A stretch of DNA of 6,104 nt from Pontiellaceae bacterium (GTDB taxonomy: Bacteria > Verrucomicrobiota > Kiritimatiellia > Kiritimatiellales > Pontiellaceae). Shown piece by piece: positions 5,543 to 6,104 of this stretch (positions are counted from its first letter, which is position 1; the number at the start of each line of letters is the position of its first letter). A program made the translations under genes and the position numbers. The notes beneath the pieces were generated by a model. That model worked only from the letters and a program-made list of their open reading frames with translations, did not search any database and was not told where the DNA came from. The stretch spans positions 1-6,104 of the forward strand of contig JAFGWS010000176.1 of NCBI GenBank assembly GCA_016937035.1, in the 5' to 3' direction.

Positions 5543-6104
5543 TTAAGTGTTTCTCGCAGACTTGTTTTTATCAAAATAATCCAGAACCGAGACTATATCC
5601 ATTTCTGTTTCGGAAAGGCAAACCAGAAAGAGATTTTCCGTGAGGGCAACGTATAGGTTTTTTCCTTCGGGGAGATCGTTTCGAAAACACTGCCACGTCG
5701 GCCATACGGTCTGATTTTTTAGCGGACTGATTTTTTTATCGGAGGCCTGTTCAAATTTCCAGCGCAGCCATGGGCTGCGGCCGCCAATCCAGCAGACCGC
5801 AATAAACGAAGATTGGCCTCGATAGGTCCTATATAGCGGCGCCCACGCGATTTGACTCGAGAGCGAGGTGTATTCTTCGTCAACGAGCGGAAGGAGCGTT
5901 TTTACAAAATATTCCGCGCCCGGAAGGGCGGCGTATTCGGAAGGGATCATCAGTTCTTCCAGCGAAGCAGCCTGAACCGCGTTATCGCCAAACGCGGAAG
6001 GAATCATCTGCGTAACCTTTTCCGGCGAAAAGCGGTGGCAGAAGGAATAGCTCAGAATCAGTGCGGCGAAGAGGGTGCACAACCCCGCTGTTATCCACTT
6101 TTGC
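5543..6104 (-). CDS. Exported or membrane-anchored protein of unknown function (5' partial)
   Basis: The frame stays open to the right edge (codons before the in-frame TTG at 6082 read QKWITAG), so the start is outside the window and that TTG is not needed. The visible ~186 residues begin with a hydrophobic stretch (AGLCTLFAALILSYSF) that is a signal peptide or N-terminal anchor, then a soluble domain of about 160 residues, with Trp-rich stretches (IAWAPLYRTYRGQSSFIAVCWIGGRSPWLRW; TVWPTWQCF). I recognise no family or catalytic motif. Its stop codon is 14 nt before the lipoprotein start, which has its own AAGGA site, so the two genes form a likely operon and this protein probably works in the envelope beside the lipoprotein. 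Confidence 0.7.
   Translation of the reverse strand, partial: QKWITAGLCTLFAALILSYSFCHRFSPEKVTQMIPSAFGDNAVQAASLEELMIPSEYAALPGAEYFVKTLLPLVDEEYTSLSSQIAWAPLYRTYRGQSSFIAVCWIGGRSPWLRWKFEQASDKKISPLKNQTVWPTWQCFRNDLPEGKNLYVALTENLFLVCLSETEMDIVSVLDYFDKNKSARNT

Overview
The window looks like part of a bacterial chromosome from the PVC superphylum, most likely Kiritimatiellota/Verrucomicrobiota or a relative. The basis is the pairing of a large Hanks-type kinase (one TM helix, TPR and LRR sensor) with an ECF sigma factor, mid-range GC, and GC-rich intergenic repeats of a kind I associate with that group. The phylum call is inference. No rRNA, tRNA, CRISPR array, transposase or phage gene was seen.

Layout. 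(1) 1-224, + strand: the tail of an ORF entering from the left. Its first part is the N-terminal region of a Fic protein, including the inhibitory-helix motif. Its last ~33 residues look like the end of a Vsr/DUF559-type nuclease, so it is probably a deletion scar. (2) 255-1055, +: an intact membrane-anchored NERD-domain protein. (3) 1056-1545: no intact gene. It holds a weak terminator-like hairpin, a 25-bp-arm inverted repeat (1165-1238), a decayed dispersed repeat (about 1284-1348), and a frameshifted remnant of the 3' end of a MacB/FtsX-type ABC permease gene on the - strand (1364-1545), directly against the sigma-factor stop codon. (4) 1546-4361, -: kinase then ECF sigma factor, 2 nt apart. 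(5) 4362-4538: a leader or 3' UTR with three hairpins on the - strand, the last an intrinsic terminator. (6) 4539-6104, -: an exported or anchored protein of unknown function (N-terminus outside the window), then a lipoprotein with a duplicated, degenerate aspartic-protease-like fold, 14 nt apart and presumably co-transcribed.

Working together. The kinase and sigma factor form a likely membrane-to-transcription signalling module: a periplasmic TPR/LRR sensor, a TM helix, a cytoplasmic kinase, and a translationally coupled sigma factor. The most striking point is that the kinase lacks the usual VAIK lysine in strand beta-3 (it has Ala93) but carries a lysine (Lys76) at the third glycine of the glycine-rich loop, the arrangement known from eukaryotic WNK kinases. 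The sigma factor keeps its acidic DDAED region 2.2, so the phospho-charge rescue described for EcfP-type sigma factors would not be needed here. The left third (1-1545) reads as a gene-turnover zone, with gene debris and repeats around the NERD gene.
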